A stretch of 64,000 nt of DNA, from contig NZ_JADNBB010000002.1 of NCBI RefSeq assembly GCF_015550595.1, positions 399,627 through 463,626 on the forward strand, read 5' to 3'. Position 1 is the first letter of the stretch. Every line of letters starts with the position of its first letter. A program made the translations under genes and the position numbers. This DNA is from Parabacteroides goldsteinii (lineage in GTDB: Bacteria; Bacteroidota; Bacteroidia; Bacteroidales; Tannerellaceae). A model generated the notes under the pieces. It was given only the letters and a program-made list of their open reading frames with translations, made no database searches and was not told the DNA's origin. This document shows positions 35,194 to 44,198 of this stretch, piece after piece.

Positions 35194-35223
35194 CTTGCGG
35201 TTATTAATGATAGATTATATTTG
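35194..35223 (+). promoter_or_regulatory. Candidate promoter for first tandem susCD
   Basis: TATATTTG (35216-35223) is an exact TAnnTTTG with CTTG 18 bases upstream (35194-35197). It would give a leader of about 185 bases before the SusC start. Confidence 0.45.
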
Positions 35224-35415
35224 TTGAAGAAAGTACGGTGTGTTTAGTCAAGATAAATGGGTTGGTGTTTGTGGGTAAAAAGTTGTGTGTCTTGATTTTG
35301 TGAACTTTATTTTAGTGCGTATGGACCTGGCGCTTTTTGAGGAGAGAAGTGTAACCTCTAATGAAATGAATACTGTTATGATTAAAATTATTTAATTAAA
35401 GTCTTGAATTTAACT

Positions 35416-38400
35416 ATGTGGACAGACTCAAAACTAATTAAATCACTAATGTTTTCTGTATTGTTTGGAGCTGCGGGTACTGTAGTTGCAGCTATTCCAA
35501 CAAGTCCCGAAACGATGGTAGTACAACAGGGAAATAAGGTCTCAGGCCTTGTCTCTGACGATATGGGGCCCATAGCCGGTGCTTCTGTCGTAGTAAAAGG
35601 AACTTCTGTCGGTACGATTACCGATACCGACGGTCGATTTACCCTGGATAATGTCCGGCGGGGATCGGTTATTGTAATATCTTTTGTCGGCTTGGCTACG
35701 CAGGAGATTACGTGGAACGGGCAAGCCAACTTAAATGTCAAGATGAGTGATGCGACACAGGATTTGGATGAAGTTGTGGTTGTTGCTTATGGTACAGCTA
35801 AGAAATCGACCTTTACCGGGTCGGCCTCTGTTGTGAAAGCAGAGAAACTGGAAAAGGTAATGGGTACCGGTTTTACTGAAGCATTACAAGGTATGTCGGC
35901 CGGTGTGAATGTTGTAAACGTACAAGGTAACCCCGGTGCTGAAGCTCGTGTCGAAATTCGTGGTATTGCTTCTATGTCCGGAAAGGCTGATCCTTTGTAT
36001 ATTGTGGATGGTATGCCTTACGATGGTGGTCTTAACCAGATCAATCCGACGGATATCGAATCGATGACGGTGTTGAAGGATGCTGCGGCAACCTCTTTGT
36101 ATGGTTCGCGTGCTGCGAATGGTGTTGTGATGATTACTACCAAGAGGGGGAAATCAGCTAAACCTCAGATTAATTTCCGCGGGGCGTGGGGTACTTCCGA
36201 CAATGCGGTAAAGAACCCTAAAAAGGCTAATCCTTATCAACAGTTGGAAAATACCTGGTATGCATTGTATTACGATGCATTGCTTTACGACGGCATGGAT
36301 GCCAAGGCTGCCGGCGATTATGCATCTTCCCAGGCATTGACCAAGCAGGTAAAAGCAACGAGAAATTCAAAGGGTGAAACTATTTATGTGACCCCGTTTA
36401 GATACATCAACGAAGATTATGTTTTGCATGACGGTAACGGAAATCCTTACATGAATCCTAATCTGGAATATGTATGGGATGAAGACGACTGGGATGTTTA
36501 TAAGGCCATCTTCTCCCGAAAACTACGTCAGGATTATAGTGTGGATATAAGTGGGCAAACCGGAAATGGTAAGACTTCATATTTCTTCTCCGGTGGTTAC
36601 CTGGATGATCAGGGGTATGGAAATCGCCAGTATTACAAACGGTATTCTTTCCGTACGAATTTAAGTACGGAACTGTTCGACTGGTGGAAAGTTGCAGGTA
36701 GCTTGTCATATTCCCGTCATCGCCAAAATGTATCGGGAGGTGCCAGCCGTGCTGCAAACTTTACGACAACACTGTCGTCTCCCTGGTTGCGTAACGAGGA
36801 TAATACAGGATGGGTGGTTTCGGAAAAGACCGGAAAAAGAATGTACGACTATGGTAAATATACCAACAACTTCTTTGGAGCGCATGTCCTGAACAATTCG
36901 GGTGACTATTGGGATAATGGGAATGATGATAGTTTTGATAATAATATGGGGCATATTCTTTCGGCTCAGTTTAACACAGAGTTTAAATTGCCGTATAACC
37001 TAAAGTTCCGTTCTGCTTTGAATATCGACGATTATTGGAGTCGTTCAATGGTGTATACATCTGCTGTGCATGGTAGTGGTCAGACTGCTCCTTATGGAAT
37101 TTCTATCCTGGCGGATGGAGGTTATGCCAGCCGTTATGATTTCAATAAGCGCTCTACTACCTGGAATAATGTGTTGTCGGGCGACTGGTCGATCGGTGAT
37201 CATAATATCTCCGCTATGGCTGGTCACGAGTGGTATACCTGGGATTCCCACTATGAGCAAGGTTGGGGTGAAGGAATCATGGAATTAGGTAAATACGAGT
37301 TATCGAATACAACCAAAAATTTTGGTGTATGGGGAGGCCGTGATAAGTATTCTTTGTTATCATTCTTTGGAAAGTTGGATTATAATTTCCTGAATAAGTA
37401 TTATCTCTCTGCCTCTATTCGTGAGGATGGTTCTTCCCGCTTCAGTTCCGATAACCGTTGGGGTACATTCTGGTCGACCGGTGCTTCCTGGAGAATATCG
37501 AAAGAGGGTTTCCTGGAAGATGCAAAATGGATTGACAATCTGGTACTTCGCGCCAGTTATGGTACGACCGGTAACGATAAATTGATCGTACGTAACGCTA
37601 GTAACGGTAAAGCAGGTGATGAAGTATTATATGGTTATCAGGGAACTTACGAAAGTGACGACCTTTACCTGAAATCAGGTTTGAAGCCTTCCACAACTCC
37701 GACTCCGGATCTGAAATGGGAGAGCAATAAGCAATGGAACGTAGGTTTGGACTTTTCTTTCCTCAGTCGTCTGAGCGGTACGGTGGAATATTATTCCCGT
37801 ACATCCCATGACCTGTTGTATTATAAAGAATTGCCTCTGTCGGCCCAGGTAGGTGCAGCTTCCGGATATAATATGAATATCGGTGACCTTCGTAATAGTG
37901 GTGTTGAAATAACTGTCAATGCCAACATCTTTACTTCAAAAGATTTCAGATGGGATATCGATGCTAATATGAGTACCTTAAAGAATGAGGTTACTTATCT
38001 GCCGACTGGTGCTTATACCTATGCCGGTACGGCTTGTACCTATAAAATGGAAGAAGGTAAGTCTATCTACGAATTTATCGCTCCTCAATATGACGGTGTG
38101 AATCCTGAAACAGGTTTGCCGGGTTGGTTGATCCGTGATGGTAATGGCGGTTGGGTACGTACGGAAGATCAGGCGAAAGTAACTACTGATGATTTTGTAT
38201 ATTGTGGTTCCGCTATTCCTAAAGTATTTGGTTCTATCACCAACAACTTCCAGTTTAAAGGGATCGACCTGTCGTTTATGTTCTATTATTCTTATGGATC
38301 AAAGATTTCTGACTATACCTATAAAGAACGTATTATGAACCGTCCGGGTGTAGGTGTCGTACAAGAATTGGTGGAAGACCGCTGGAGGCAGCCGGGTGAT

Positions 38401-38733
38401 GCGGGAACACTTATCCCCCGTTGGTCGTATACTCAATATGGCGCAACAGTTAAATATGCCGATAATTTTGTGTTTGACAACCATTACTGGCGTCTGAGAA
38501 ACCTGACTTTAGGTTATACTTTGCCAAAGAATATCAGCCGTAAGGCATTGGTGGAAAACCTGCGTGTGTATGTGACAGGTAATAACCTGTTGACTTTCGG
38601 ACCGGCAAAGAAGCGCTTTACAGATCCCGAAACAGGTGTAATGGGTAACAGTTATAATGGTAACGCTGAAACGGATAACGGTATTCAGGGTTCAAGAAGA
38701 CTGTATATGGTCGGTATTCAAATCACATTATAA
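35416..38733 (+). CDS. SusC/RagA TonB-dependent transporter (first of tandem pair)
   Basis: Outer-membrane importer of 1105 residues without an STN domain. Signal sequence MWTDSKLIKSLMFSVLFGAAGTVVA, then a carboxypeptidase-regulatory-like domain (NKVSGLVSDDMGPIAGASVVVKGT), DLDEVVVVAYGTAKKSTFTGSA, plug elements PLYIVDGMPYDGG and SLYGSRAANGVVMITTKRG, and the barrel ending in VGIQITL. An in-frame TTG at 35404 is possible, but the ATG start matches the N-terminus of the paralogue at 40860. The two are homologous along their whole length. It partners the SusD 17 bases downstream; no sigma/FecR or regulator is adjacent. Confidence 0.95.
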   Translation: MWTDSKLIKSLMFSVLFGAAGTVVAAIPTSPETMVVQQGNKVSGLVSDDMGPIAGASVVVKGTSVGTITDTDGRFTLDNVRRGSVIVISFVGLATQEITWNGQANLNVKMSDATQDLDEVVVVAYGTAKKSTFTGSASVVKAEKLEKVMGTGFTEALQGMSAGVNVVNVQGNPGAEARVEIRGIASMSGKADPLYIVDGMPYDGGLNQINPTDIESMTVLKDAAATSLYGSRAANGVVMITTKRGKSAKPQINFRGAWGTSDNAVKNPKKANPYQQLENTWYALYYDALLYDGMDAKAAGDYASSQALTKQVKATRNSKGETIYVTPFRYINEDYVLHDGNGNPYMNPNLEYVWDEDDWDVYKAIFSRKLRQDYSVDISGQTGNGKTSYFFSGGYLDDQGYGNRQYYKRYSFRTNLSTELFDWWKVAGSLSYSRHRQNVSGGASRAANFTTTLSSPWLRNEDNTGWVVSEKTGKRMYDYGKYTNNFFGAHVLNNSGDYWDNGNDDSFDNNMGHILSAQFNTEFKLPYNLKFRSALNIDDYWSRSMVYTSAVHGSGQTAPYGISILADGGYASRYDFNKRSTTWNNVLSGDWSIGDHNISAMAGHEWYTWDSHYEQGWGEGIMELGKYELSNTTKNFGVWGGRDKYSLLSFFGKLDYNFLNKYYLSASIREDGSSRFSSDNRWGTFWSTGASWRISKEGFLEDAKWIDNLVLRASYGTTGNDKLIVRNASNGKAGDEVLYGYQGTYESDDLYLKSGLKPSTTPTPDLKWESNKQWNVGLDFSFLSRLSGTVEYYSRTSHDLLYYKELPLSAQVGAASGYNMNIGDLRNSGVEITVNANIFTSKDFRWDIDANMSTLKNEVTYLPTGAYTYAGTACTYKMEEGKSIYEFIAPQYDGVNPETGLPGWLIRDGNGGWVRTEDQAKVTTDDFVYCGSAIPKVFGSITNNFQFKGIDLSFMFYYSYGSKISDYTYKERIMNRPGVGVVQELVEDRWRQPGDAGTLIPRWSYTQYGATVKYADNFVFDNHYWRLRNLTLGYTLPKNISRKALVENLRVYVTGNNLLTFGPAKKRFTDPETGVMGNSYNGNAETDNGIQGSRRLYMVGIQITL

Positions 38734-38750
38734 ATGCAAAAAAGATATTT

Positions 38751-40343
38751 ATGAAAAGATTATTTATAAACATATCCTTCCTGTCCCTCGTTTTTGTAGG
38801 TTTTACCCTGACAGGATGTGATGACGATCTGACAACCAGTTCGTATGTGAAAGTGAATGATACGGATGTGCTCGAGAATATATCCCAGCTGGAAAAAGTA
38901 TTGACCTCGGCTTATAAACAGTTGTATTTTAATACGGATAAAGGCGATCGTGTATATGCCGGGCTTCCGGGTTTCCAAATGTATGTCGATGCAGGAGGTG
39001 CGGATATCGTGAGCCATACTAATATGGGTGGCGACCAGGTAACGGCTTATCAATATTCGAACTCAAAGACTCAGGCGGATGGGAATGCATCCAAGATATG
39101 GTCGATGTGCTATAACGTGATCAACCGTGCTAACATTATCCTGACCAATGTAGATAATGCCAGCGGTGATGAAACGCAAAAGAAGCATATTAAAGGGCAG
39201 GCACTGGCTATGCGTGGAATCCAATACTTCCATTTGATTCAGAATTACCAGCAGACGTATGTTATTGCAAAAAACAAACGGGGTGTGATTTTGCGTACAT
39301 CTTCCACTGATGAGGCTCATAAAGGCTTTTCAACTGTGGAGGAAATATATACTCAGATCGTATCTGACCTTACCACTGCAAAGTCGTTGCTTGCTGATTA
39401 TCATCCGACAGACTTATGGTTAATTAATTCGGAGATCTGTTCCGGTATTCTGGCTCGTGTATATCTGGTGATGCAGAACTGGGAAGGGGCTTACAATGAA
39501 GCGAAGATCGTTTATGACAACCATAGTCAGTTGATGACGCGTGAACAGTATCGTTCGGGATTCGACGATATGATCAGCGGCAATTATCCGGAAGTGGTTT
39601 GGGCGATGAAGTATACAGCCGATAACAACCTGGGAGGTAGTACGCAGTTTAACTTCTGGTACAATCAGGACGAAAGTTATGGTGAAGGTTATGCGGATGG
39701 ACCGATCTATTCTTTCCTGGATTACTTTGTGGATGAGCAGTTTGTGAAATTATTTGAAGAAAAGGAAGACCGCTATCAGTTCTGGAAACGAACAAAGAAT
39801 GCAAACAAAGAAATCAATACAAAATGGGCGTTCGATAAGTATAAACATTATGGAGAAGATGGAGGAAGTGTGATCCAGAGTGCTACCCGTCCTGAAGTGT
39901 GCTTGATGCGTGGTGCTGAAATGTTGCTGATTATGGCGGAGGCTGCTGCACAGAAAGGTAGTACAGGAGAGGCTCTTACTTTATTGAATCGTTTGCAGGT
40001 TGCACGTAATGCGACTCCGACTACCAATAGTGGTGGGGATTCATTATTAGAAGATATCTACAAAGAACGTCGTAAAGAACTGATTTGTGAAGGACAGGCA
40101 GGTTTTTATGATCTGGTTCGTTTGCAGAAGCGATTGGTGCGTTATGGTGAAACGACAGCAAATCCTGCCGGGCATTATGTATGGGGTATGCAATACTTGA
40201 ATGGATATAATGTCAGTGATCTTCAACCTGTGGGGATTCTTGAATCGAATGATTACCGTTTCTTCTGTCAGATTCCTCAAATGGAAATCCTTAATAACGA
40301 TGCAATCTCAGAGGCTGATCAGAATCCCTGGAGCGGGCAGTAA
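38751..40343 (+). CDS. SusD/RagB-family lipoprotein (first of tandem pair)
   Basis: A 530-residue surface lipoprotein with lipobox LTGC and mature start DDDLTTSSYVKVNDTDVLENISQLEKVLTSAYKQLYF. SusD hallmarks are GQALAMRGIQYFHLIQNYQQTY, ERRKELICEGQAGFYDLVRLQK and the C-terminal FFCQIPQMEILNND. It is clearly related to the SusD at 44199 (shared NYQQTYxIAKxKRGVILR), so the pair arose with its SusC by duplication. A terminator follows 25 bases after the stop. Confidence 0.95.
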   Translation: MKRLFINISFLSLVFVGFTLTGCDDDLTTSSYVKVNDTDVLENISQLEKVLTSAYKQLYFNTDKGDRVYAGLPGFQMYVDAGGADIVSHTNMGGDQVTAYQYSNSKTQADGNASKIWSMCYNVINRANIILTNVDNASGDETQKKHIKGQALAMRGIQYFHLIQNYQQTYVIAKNKRGVILRTSSTDEAHKGFSTVEEIYTQIVSDLTTAKSLLADYHPTDLWLINSEICSGILARVYLVMQNWEGAYNEAKIVYDNHSQLMTREQYRSGFDDMISGNYPEVVWAMKYTADNNLGGSTQFNFWYNQDESYGEGYADGPIYSFLDYFVDEQFVKLFEEKEDRYQFWKRTKNANKEINTKWAFDKYKHYGEDGGSVIQSATRPEVCLMRGAEMLLIMAEAAAQKGSTGEALTLLNRLQVARNATPTTNSGGDSLLEDIYKERRKELICEGQAGFYDLVRLQKRLVRYGETTANPAGHYVWGMQYLNGYNVSDLQPVGILESNDYRFFCQIPQMEILNNDAISEADQNPWSGQ

Positions 40344-40368
40344 AAACTAGATTACTATTAATAGTAAG

Positions 40369-40394
40369 AAGGAGCTTTTAGGGGCTCCTTTTTT
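40369..40394 (+). terminator. Terminator after first tandem susCD
   Basis: AAGGAGC and GCTCCTT form a 7-bp stem with an 8-base loop followed by a T-run (40389-40394). Confidence 0.85.
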
Positions 40395-40406
40395 ATGTCT
40401 TGAATA

Positions 40407-40698
40407 CCATAGTTTCTATAGAACTCATATATTCCAGGAGACAAATATAGTAATATTATTTAATTTGAGTTTAATTATACCGTTAAAATGTTATTGGTTA
40501 AGAATTTTAACATAAGTAATCCCAAAGAGATGCAAGGTGTGTATTATATAAAAACAACCTTAAGTTGTTTATTGCCATTGGTATATCGATATTAGTAGAG
40601 ATAAAATAAGTATTCTTGTATATTTATGCATGCTTCAAGAATTTAACAAAACCTACTTTATTCTAAAAAACAAGACAATAGTTCTATAGAGACTATGG
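40407..40698. repeat. 292-bp segment bounded by 19-bp inverted repeats
   Basis: CCATAGTTTCTATAGAACT (40407-40425) and AGTTCTATAGAGACTATGG (40680-40698) are inverted with one mismatch. The interior is AT-rich and holds no ORF. It begins 12 bases after the susCD terminator and may be a miniature element or a duplicated regulatory region. No clear target-site duplication is seen. The remaining 160 bases to the next gene show no exact TAnnTTTG box. Confidence 0.6.
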
Positions 40699-40859
40699 CA
40701 TTTAATTTAAGTATTTAAATGCTTTTCTGGAGATCAGGTATTTCCTCGATAGTATTAAAGTTCAGAAAGTCAGTCTCTTATTTTAAATCAAATCAGAGTA
40801 TTTGTGAACGCTATCGCGTAGTTAAAATAGGTTTAATCGTTTAATTGTAATTTTAGCTT

Positions 40860-43800
40860 ATGTTGACAAACTCGAGACTGGTTAAGGCATTACTTCTGGC
40901 TACTGTATTTGCTTCAGCCGGGACTATTAATGCCGTTGTGATTCCGACCTCATTAGGTGCTACGATCACGCAGCAGAAAAACAAAGTTACAGGTTTCGTA
41001 GAGGATGAAATGGGGCCGGTTGCCGGTGCCTCTATCTCTATCAAAGGTACTTCCTATGGTACAATTACGGATATGGATGGTAATTTTGTATTGGATGGTA
41101 TTCAAAAAGGAAATGTTCTTGTTGTTTCTTTTGTCGGATTACAGACACAGGAGGTTGTTTGGAATGGACAAAGTTCAATAAAAGTAAAGCTGACAAGCGA
41201 TACTCAGGATTTGGATGAGGTCGTAGTTGTTGCTTATGGTACAGCAAAAAAGTCCTCTTTTACAGGTTCTGCTTCTGTGGTAAAGTCTGATCAACTGGAA
41301 AAAATTTCTGCTACTAGCTTTACGGAAGCCTTACAAGGTATGAGTGCCGGTGTGAATGTTTCCAATAATGAAGGTAACCCGGGTGGTGAAACTCGTATCC
41401 AGATTCGTGGTATCAGTTCTATGTCCGGTAAGACAACTCCGTTATATGTGGTGGATGGTATGCCTTATGACGGTAGTATAAATTCTATTTCACCTTCAGA
41501 CATTGAGTCAATGACTGTTTTGAAGGATGCTGCCGCTTCTTCACTGTACGGTTCACGTGCAGCAAACGGAGTCGTGGTAATTACAACTAAAAAAGGTAAA
41601 GTCGGTAAGCCGGTTATAAATTTCCGTGGTGCTTGGGGTACTTCCGACAATGCGGTAGCAAATCCTAAAAAGGCAGATCCCTACCAGCAATTAACTAATT
41701 TGTGGCGTGGTATTTATAATGACAAACACTATGTAGAAGGTCTGGATTCAAAGACGGCCGGTGATTATGCTTCTGCTAATCTATTGTCACGTGCTGTCAA
41801 TCCGCGTGTAAACTCAAAGGGAGAAACTGTATATGTCACTCCGTTTAAATGGACAGGCGATGCTTCCAATTATGTACTGCATGATGGCGATGGTAATTGC
41901 TGGACTAACCCGGACCTGGAAATGGTGTGGGATGAAAGCGATTATGACTGGTATGGTGCTTTGTTCTCACGAAAATTGCGTCAGGATTACGGCATTGATG
42001 TCAGTGGTGCTACACAAGATGGCAAAACCAATTATTTCACATCTTTATCTTATTTGAATGATAAGGGGTATGCTAATAACCAGTATTATAAACGTTATTC
42101 ATTCCGTGCCAGTGTTACTACCGAGTTGACGAATTGGTTGAATATGGGTGGAAGCCTGGCTTATAGCTATTCACGTCAGAATATCTCCGGTGCAACCCGT
42201 GCTACTGTATATACAAATACATTGAATTCACCTTGGTTGCGTAACGAAGATAACACTGCTTGGTATACTTCCGAAAAGACAGGAAAGCGTATCTATGATT
42301 TTGGTGAAAATACAGCAAACTTCTTTGGTATACACAGTTTGGCTAATTCCGGTGACTATTGGAATAACCCTAATGATGACGACTTTAACAATAAAGAAGG
42401 TGGCATGCTGACAGCTCACTATTTTGCAGGTCTGAATCTGCCTTTCGATATAAAATTCAAGACGAATGTAAACCTGGATGATATTACGGAAACGCAATAT
42501 CAATATGGTTCAGCTGTTCACGGACAAGGACAACAGCAGCCATACGGTGTTACAGTGCTTACAAATGGTGGTTGGGCTTCCCGTACTAATTACAAGACTC
42601 AGTCTGTAACCTGGAATAATTTGTTGACCTGGAATAAATCTTTTGGTGAACATAATCTGGATCTTATGTTAGGTCATGAGTTTTATCACTATAACCAACA
42701 GTATGACTATAGTTATGGTGAAGGTATCATGCAGATAGGTCAATTTGAAACGGCTTCAACAACAACTAATTGGGAAATTAACTCCTGGCGCAATCGTTAT
42801 TCTTTGCTGTCGTTCTTTGGTAAGGTGGATTATAATTTCCAGAACAAATATTACTTGTCGGCTTCTTTCCGTCGTGACGGATCTTCCCGTTTCAGCAAAG
42901 ATAGTCGCTGGGGTAACTTCTTCTCTGTAGGTGCATCCTGGAGAATCTCGAAAGAAAAATTCATGGAAAATACAAGCAGTTGGTTGGATAATCTTTCTCT
43001 TCGTGGTAGCTATGGTACGTCGGGTAATGATAAGTTATATCCTCGTAATGCAGGTAACGGGCAGGCTGGAGATGAAATTCTGTATGCTTACCAGGCTTAT
43101 TATACAAAAGAAAACCTGTTTGGTGCAGCTGGTTACAAGCCGATGACTATTGCCACTCCAAACCTGAAATGGGAACGAAACGAACAATATAACATTGCAG
43201 TAGACTTTTCTTTCCTGAATCGTCTGAGTGGAACAATCGAATATTATTCACGCAGTTCAAAAGATTTGTTGTATTATCGTGACCTGCCGTTGTCAGCACA
43301 GGTTGGGGATGCTGCCGGTTACAATACGAACTTAGGTAATGTCCGTAACAGTGGTTTTGAAATTACTTTAAGCGCTGCCGCTATTAAGAATAAGGAGTTC
43401 CAGTGGAATATTGACTTAAACTTCTCTACTTTGGACAATGAAGTAACTTATTTGCCTGGTGGTGCTTATACTTATGCAAATCGTGGTGCAACCTATAAAC
43501 TGGAAGAAGGACATTCATTGTATGAATTTTACATGCCGAAACATGCCGGCGTAAATCCGGACAATGGTAATCGTCTTTATCTGATCAAGGATGGTAATGG
43601 CGGATGGAAAACAACTGAAAACTATTCGGATGTGACCATGAATGATTACCAATGGTGCGGATCAGCTATTCCGACTGCTTTCGGATCTATTACCAATACA
43701 TTTAATTATAAAGGATTTGACTTGTCATTCATGTTCTATGCTTCGTTTGGAGCTACTATGTACGATTATACCTGGTTGGAACGTACAGCAGGTTTGGATG

Positions 43801-44186
43801 GCGTAGGCATGATTCAGGACCTGGTGGAAGGAAAACGTTGGGAAAAACCGGGTGATCAGGCTGAGTTCTCCCGTTTGTCTTCCGCTAATGCCAGCTTGAA
43901 TGTGAAACGTACGGATTTCTTCTTGTTCAACAACGACTTTCTGCGTTTGAGAAACGTTACATTGGGCTATACGATTCCGAAAATGTTGACTCAGAAACTG
44001 GGTATTGCCAATGCTCGTGTTTATCTGACAGGTGATAACCTGTGTACATTCGGACCGGCTGCTAAACGTCACAGCGAACCGGAAACCGGTGTGTTAGGTA
44101 ATAACTACAATGGTAATACCGAAACCGATAATGGTGTTCAGGGATCAAGAAGAGTTTATATGGCAGGTATTCAGGTAACATTTTAA
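40860..44186 (+). CDS. SusC/RagA TonB-dependent transporter (second of tandem pair)
   Basis: A 1108-residue outer-membrane importer, a close paralogue of the one at 35416: the same domain order (signal peptide, NKVTGFVEDEMGPVAGASISIKGT, DLDEVVVVAYGTAKKSSFTGSA, plug with LYVVDGMPYDGS and SLYGSRAANGVVVITTKKG, barrel ending in AGIQVTF) and long identical blocks such as INFRGAWGTSDNAV and NFxSPWLRNEDNT. Divergence is concentrated in the barrel loops, suggesting a different but related ligand (inference). It has its own upstream region of 516 bp and is separated from the first pair by a terminator. Confidence 0.95.
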   Translation: MLTNSRLVKALLLATVFASAGTINAVVIPTSLGATITQQKNKVTGFVEDEMGPVAGASISIKGTSYGTITDMDGNFVLDGIQKGNVLVVSFVGLQTQEVVWNGQSSIKVKLTSDTQDLDEVVVVAYGTAKKSSFTGSASVVKSDQLEKISATSFTEALQGMSAGVNVSNNEGNPGGETRIQIRGISSMSGKTTPLYVVDGMPYDGSINSISPSDIESMTVLKDAAASSLYGSRAANGVVVITTKKGKVGKPVINFRGAWGTSDNAVANPKKADPYQQLTNLWRGIYNDKHYVEGLDSKTAGDYASANLLSRAVNPRVNSKGETVYVTPFKWTGDASNYVLHDGDGNCWTNPDLEMVWDESDYDWYGALFSRKLRQDYGIDVSGATQDGKTNYFTSLSYLNDKGYANNQYYKRYSFRASVTTELTNWLNMGGSLAYSYSRQNISGATRATVYTNTLNSPWLRNEDNTAWYTSEKTGKRIYDFGENTANFFGIHSLANSGDYWNNPNDDDFNNKEGGMLTAHYFAGLNLPFDIKFKTNVNLDDITETQYQYGSAVHGQGQQQPYGVTVLTNGGWASRTNYKTQSVTWNNLLTWNKSFGEHNLDLMLGHEFYHYNQQYDYSYGEGIMQIGQFETASTTTNWEINSWRNRYSLLSFFGKVDYNFQNKYYLSASFRRDGSSRFSKDSRWGNFFSVGASWRISKEKFMENTSSWLDNLSLRGSYGTSGNDKLYPRNAGNGQAGDEILYAYQAYYTKENLFGAAGYKPMTIATPNLKWERNEQYNIAVDFSFLNRLSGTIEYYSRSSKDLLYYRDLPLSAQVGDAAGYNTNLGNVRNSGFEITLSAAAIKNKEFQWNIDLNFSTLDNEVTYLPGGAYTYANRGATYKLEEGHSLYEFYMPKHAGVNPDNGNRLYLIKDGNGGWKTTENYSDVTMNDYQWCGSAIPTAFGSITNTFNYKGFDLSFMFYASFGATMYDYTWLERTAGLDGVGMIQDLVEGKRWEKPGDQAEFSRLSSANASLNVKRTDFFLFNNDFLRLRNVTLGYTIPKMLTQKLGIANARVYLTGDNLCTFGPAAKRHSEPETGVLGNNYNGNTETDNGVQGSRRVYMAGIQVTF

Positions 44187-44198
44187 TTAAGTCGAAGT

